A DNA stretch of 8,110 nt. It comes from Nitrosomonadaceae bacterium. GTDB lineage: Bacteria; Pseudomonadota; Gammaproteobacteria; Burkholderiales; Nitrosomonadaceae. Of the stretch, positions 6,430 to 8,110 are shown piece after piece; the stretch's first letter is position 1, and every line of letters starts with the position of its first letter. The notes beneath the pieces were generated by a model that saw only the letters and a list, made by a program, of their open reading frames with translations, did no database searches and was not told the origin of the DNA. The position numbers and the translations under genes are program-made. The stretch is from contig JAHELA010000071.1 in assembly GCA_024644425.1 (NCBI GenBank), positions 1-8,110 of the forward strand, in the 5' to 3' direction.

Positions 6430-6446
6430 AAATAGCTAGCGAGACT

Positions 6447-7394
6447 CTATGACTCTACCTTACCACCCCGCATCATGGCAATTCCTTGGCCACCATGCTC
6501 CAAAGCCGTAGTTAAATCTTCCAAGCGTAAACCGCCCAATGCATATACTGGAAGTGGATAGTCACGGATAAGCGCGGCAAACTTCCTCCAACCAAGAGGA
6601 GCAACCCCAGGATGACTTAACGTTGGCAAAACCGGACCTAATACTACAAAATCTATATTTAGTTGCTCAGCATGAAAAAGCTCCTCTGCATTATGGCATG
6701 ATGCACCGCACAAGCTGATGTTTGGACGGACGGAAAGATCCATAAGCTGTACGGAAGAAAGGTGTACCCCGTCCATACCAATCTCCTTAGATAACGAAAT
6801 ATCGTCATTCAGCAAAGCTTGAGCGCCATGACGACGAGTAAGCTCAACTACTTCATAAGCAAATACCCGTAGCTTATCTTTTGTCATTTTTTTCTCACGT
6901 ATCTGCACCAACCGTGAACCTTGTTTAATAAAGTTTTCAATCTGTAACAATGAAGCCTGTACACCTAGTTCAGCTGTATTAGTAATTACATAAACTGCAG
7001 GTAAGGCAAGTGCTCGCAACACAGGTACATTTGCCGGTAACATTGGCGTAACTTTTACCTCATCCACAAATTGCCAGGATAGCTCCTGTTTTTCATATGC
7101 ATGCAGCTCTCCATGCCATTTCACAACCTTATAAAAGTAAAGACGTACAGTCGCATGCGCATAAGTAAATACACGTGCAATCCACGGATAAGCAAGTTCA
7201 ATATGTATGCCCAATTCTTCCATTAGTTCTCGATTGAGTGCGTGCTCACGAGACTCACCAGGCTCTATTTTTCCACCAGGAAACTCCCAATAACCTGCAT
7301 AGGGTTTGCCCTCGGGCCTACGGACCAAAAGAAAACTGCCATTTGATCGAGTTATAACTGCCACAACTACTTCAATTGCTGGGAGATAAGTCAT
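6447..7394 (-). CDS. Fusion of MutT-type Nudix hydrolase and TenI/ThiE-like barrel
   Basis: The protein (315 residues from the ATG on the complement of 7392-7394) joins two domains. Residues about 8-128 are a MutT-like Nudix hydrolase. KPYAGYWEFPGGKIEPGE leads into a complete Nudix box, G41 to I63, with E47 and RELMEELGI (55-63) matching GX5EX7REUXEEXGU. It is likely to clean oxidised nucleotides such as 8-oxo-dGTP. Residues about 132-315 resemble thiamine phosphate synthase/TenI: VYVITN, QIREK (164-168), LLNDD (195-199), DGVHL (208-212), VVLGPVLPT and ALGG. The usual acidic Q-[ED]-D after GVHLG is replaced by SSVQL, and the TK after the GPxxPT loop by LSHPG, so TMP synthase activity is doubtful. 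The fusion architecture is known among proteobacteria. An in-frame TTG at 7412 would add six residues; neither start has a good ribosome site. It follows argJ by 27 bases, probably as one transcript. Confidence 0.92.
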   Translation of the reverse strand: MTYLPAIEVVVAVITRSNGSFLLVRRPEGKPYAGYWEFPGGKIEPGESREHALNRELMEELGIHIELAYPWIARVFTYAHATVRLYFYKVVKWHGELHAYEKQELSWQFVDEVKVTPMLPANVPVLRALALPAVYVITNTAELGVQASLLQIENFIKQGSRLVQIREKKMTKDKLRVFAYEVVELTRRHGAQALLNDDISLSKEIGMDGVHLSSVQLMDLSVRPNISLCGASCHNAEELFHAEQLNIDFVVLGPVLPTLSHPGVAPLGWRKFAALIRDYPLPVYALGGLRLEDLTTALEHGGQGIAMMRGGKVES

Positions 7395-7421
7395 ACCAAG
7401 ATAGATGAACAAGCTAAAAGA

Positions 7422-8110
7422 TCAGCTTCGATACTCCGAATTAATTTTTACATAATCGTAAGAAAAATCACATGTCCATACCGTAGCTAAAGCTTTCCCT
7501 CTATTCAGAACAATTCGCACAGTAACTTCAGGCTGCTGCATTACTCGCTTACCCTCTTGTTCACTATAACTACTTGCCCTTCCACCATTCTCAACTACTA
7601 GTACATCATCAAGATAAATTAGCAAAGAACTTACATCAAGATCATTTATTCCTGCATAACCTACAGCAGCAAGTATCCGCCCTAAATTTGGATCAGAGGC
7701 AAAAAATGCAGTTTTTACCAGTGGTGAATGAGCAATCGAAAATGCCACTTTTTCACACTCATCTATGACTTTTCCACCTTCAACTTTTACCGTAATAAAT
7801 TTTGTTGCACCCTCACCATCCCGTACTATAGCTTTTGCAAGTAACAATGCCACCTCAGTCACCGTTTTTCGTAATACTTTGAATTCCGAGCTTGCTTTAT
7901 CAACTATTTCTGGGTTATTTGCACGGCCTGTCGCAATTAGAATAAAAGCATCATTGGTCGAAGTATCTCCATCCACAGTAATTCGATTGAATGAATTATC
8001 TGCTGCGTAACCTATCAATTCGTTTAGTAATGGTTGACTCAAAGCAGCATCAGTCGCTATGTAACTCAACATGGTAGCCATGTTGGGATGAATCATACCT
8101 GATCCCTTTG
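7422..8110 (-). CDS. argJ: Glutamate N-acetyltransferase / ornithine acetyltransferase ArgJ, C-terminal part (cut by window edge)
   Basis: ArgJ transfers the acetyl group from N-acetylornithine to glutamate in the cyclic arginine pathway; some members also make N-acetylglutamate from acetyl-CoA. The frame enters from the right edge as KGSGMIHPNMATML, which contains the autoproteolysis site: cleavage between Ala and Thr of MAT-ML makes Thr (codon 8073-8075, complement) the nucleophile and N-terminus of the beta chain. The complete 217-residue beta chain is therefore visible, while the alpha chain lies outside. Family motifs include DGDTSTNDAF, RDGEGATKF, HSPLVKTAFFASDPNLGRI and the C-terminal WTCDFSYDYVKINSEYRS. 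The Met at 8096 is internal and not the start. The Nudix-TenI gene follows on the same strand after a 27-base gap. Whether this enzyme is mono- or bifunctional cannot be judged from this half. Confidence 0.97.
   Translation of the reverse strand, partial: KGSGMIHPNMATMLSYIATDAALSQPLLNELIGYAADNSFNRITVDGDTSTNDAFILIATGRANNPEIVDKASSEFKVLRKTVTEVALLLAKAIVRDGEGATKFITVKVEGGKVIDECEKVAFSIAHSPLVKTAFFASDPNLGRILAAVGYAGINDLDVSSLLIYLDDVLVVENGGRASSYSEQEGKRVMQQPEVTVRIVLNRGKALATVWTCDFSYDYVKINSEYRS

Noticed and set aside
7574..8010. Two plus-strand open frames opposite argJ
   Set aside because: They are antisense to the conserved ArgJ beta chain and have no recognisable domain.
8094..8096. Met at 8096 as the start of a short minus-strand gene
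   Set aside because: The frame continues upstream as KGSG, matching the conserved ArgJ segment before MIHPN, so this Met is internal.

Overview
The window is ordinary chromosomal DNA of a betaproteobacterium. I favour something near Nitrosomonadales, from protein style and gene order; this lineage call is inference, because no rRNA gene or search is available. Base composition looks AT-leaning by eye and was not counted. I see no insertion sequence, phage gene, CRISPR array, tRNA or rRNA. No gene is frameshifted, although both end genes are cut by the window edges.

Layout. At the left edge is the N-terminal part of ffh (SRP GTPase) on the minus strand. Divergent from it is a plus-strand run: ypjD/corE (CcsA-like eight-helix membrane protein), a CNNM/CorC-family transporter with a CBS pair, pilC (type IV pilus platform protein), pilD (prepilin peptidase), coaE (dephospho-CoA kinase) and zapD (FtsZ-ring protein). 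Converging on zapD from the right is a minus-strand pair: argJ (ornithine acetyltransferase; its whole beta chain is visible and the N-terminal part is cut off), followed by a fusion of a MutT-type Nudix hydrolase to a TenI/ThiE-like barrel.

How the genes relate. ffh/ypjD/corC is a neighbourhood also known from E. coli and probably concerns membrane biogenesis and divalent cation handling. pilC-pilD supply the inner-membrane platform and the pilin-processing enzyme of a type IV pilus. coaE, zapD and mutT are housekeeping genes that travel with the pil genes in many beta- and gammaproteobacteria. Two members that usually belong to this neighbourhood are missing: pilB (expected before pilC) and yacG (expected after zapD). 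The gaps there are 226 and 44 bases.

I did not find a convincing undescribed system. The points most worth a second look are the Nudix-TenI fusion, whose barrel lacks key thiamine-phosphate synthase residues; the missing pilB and yacG; a strong hairpin between pilC and pilD; and inverted repeats sharing one heptamer core at two intergenic sites. Several starts are non-ATG or lack a ribosome binding site.
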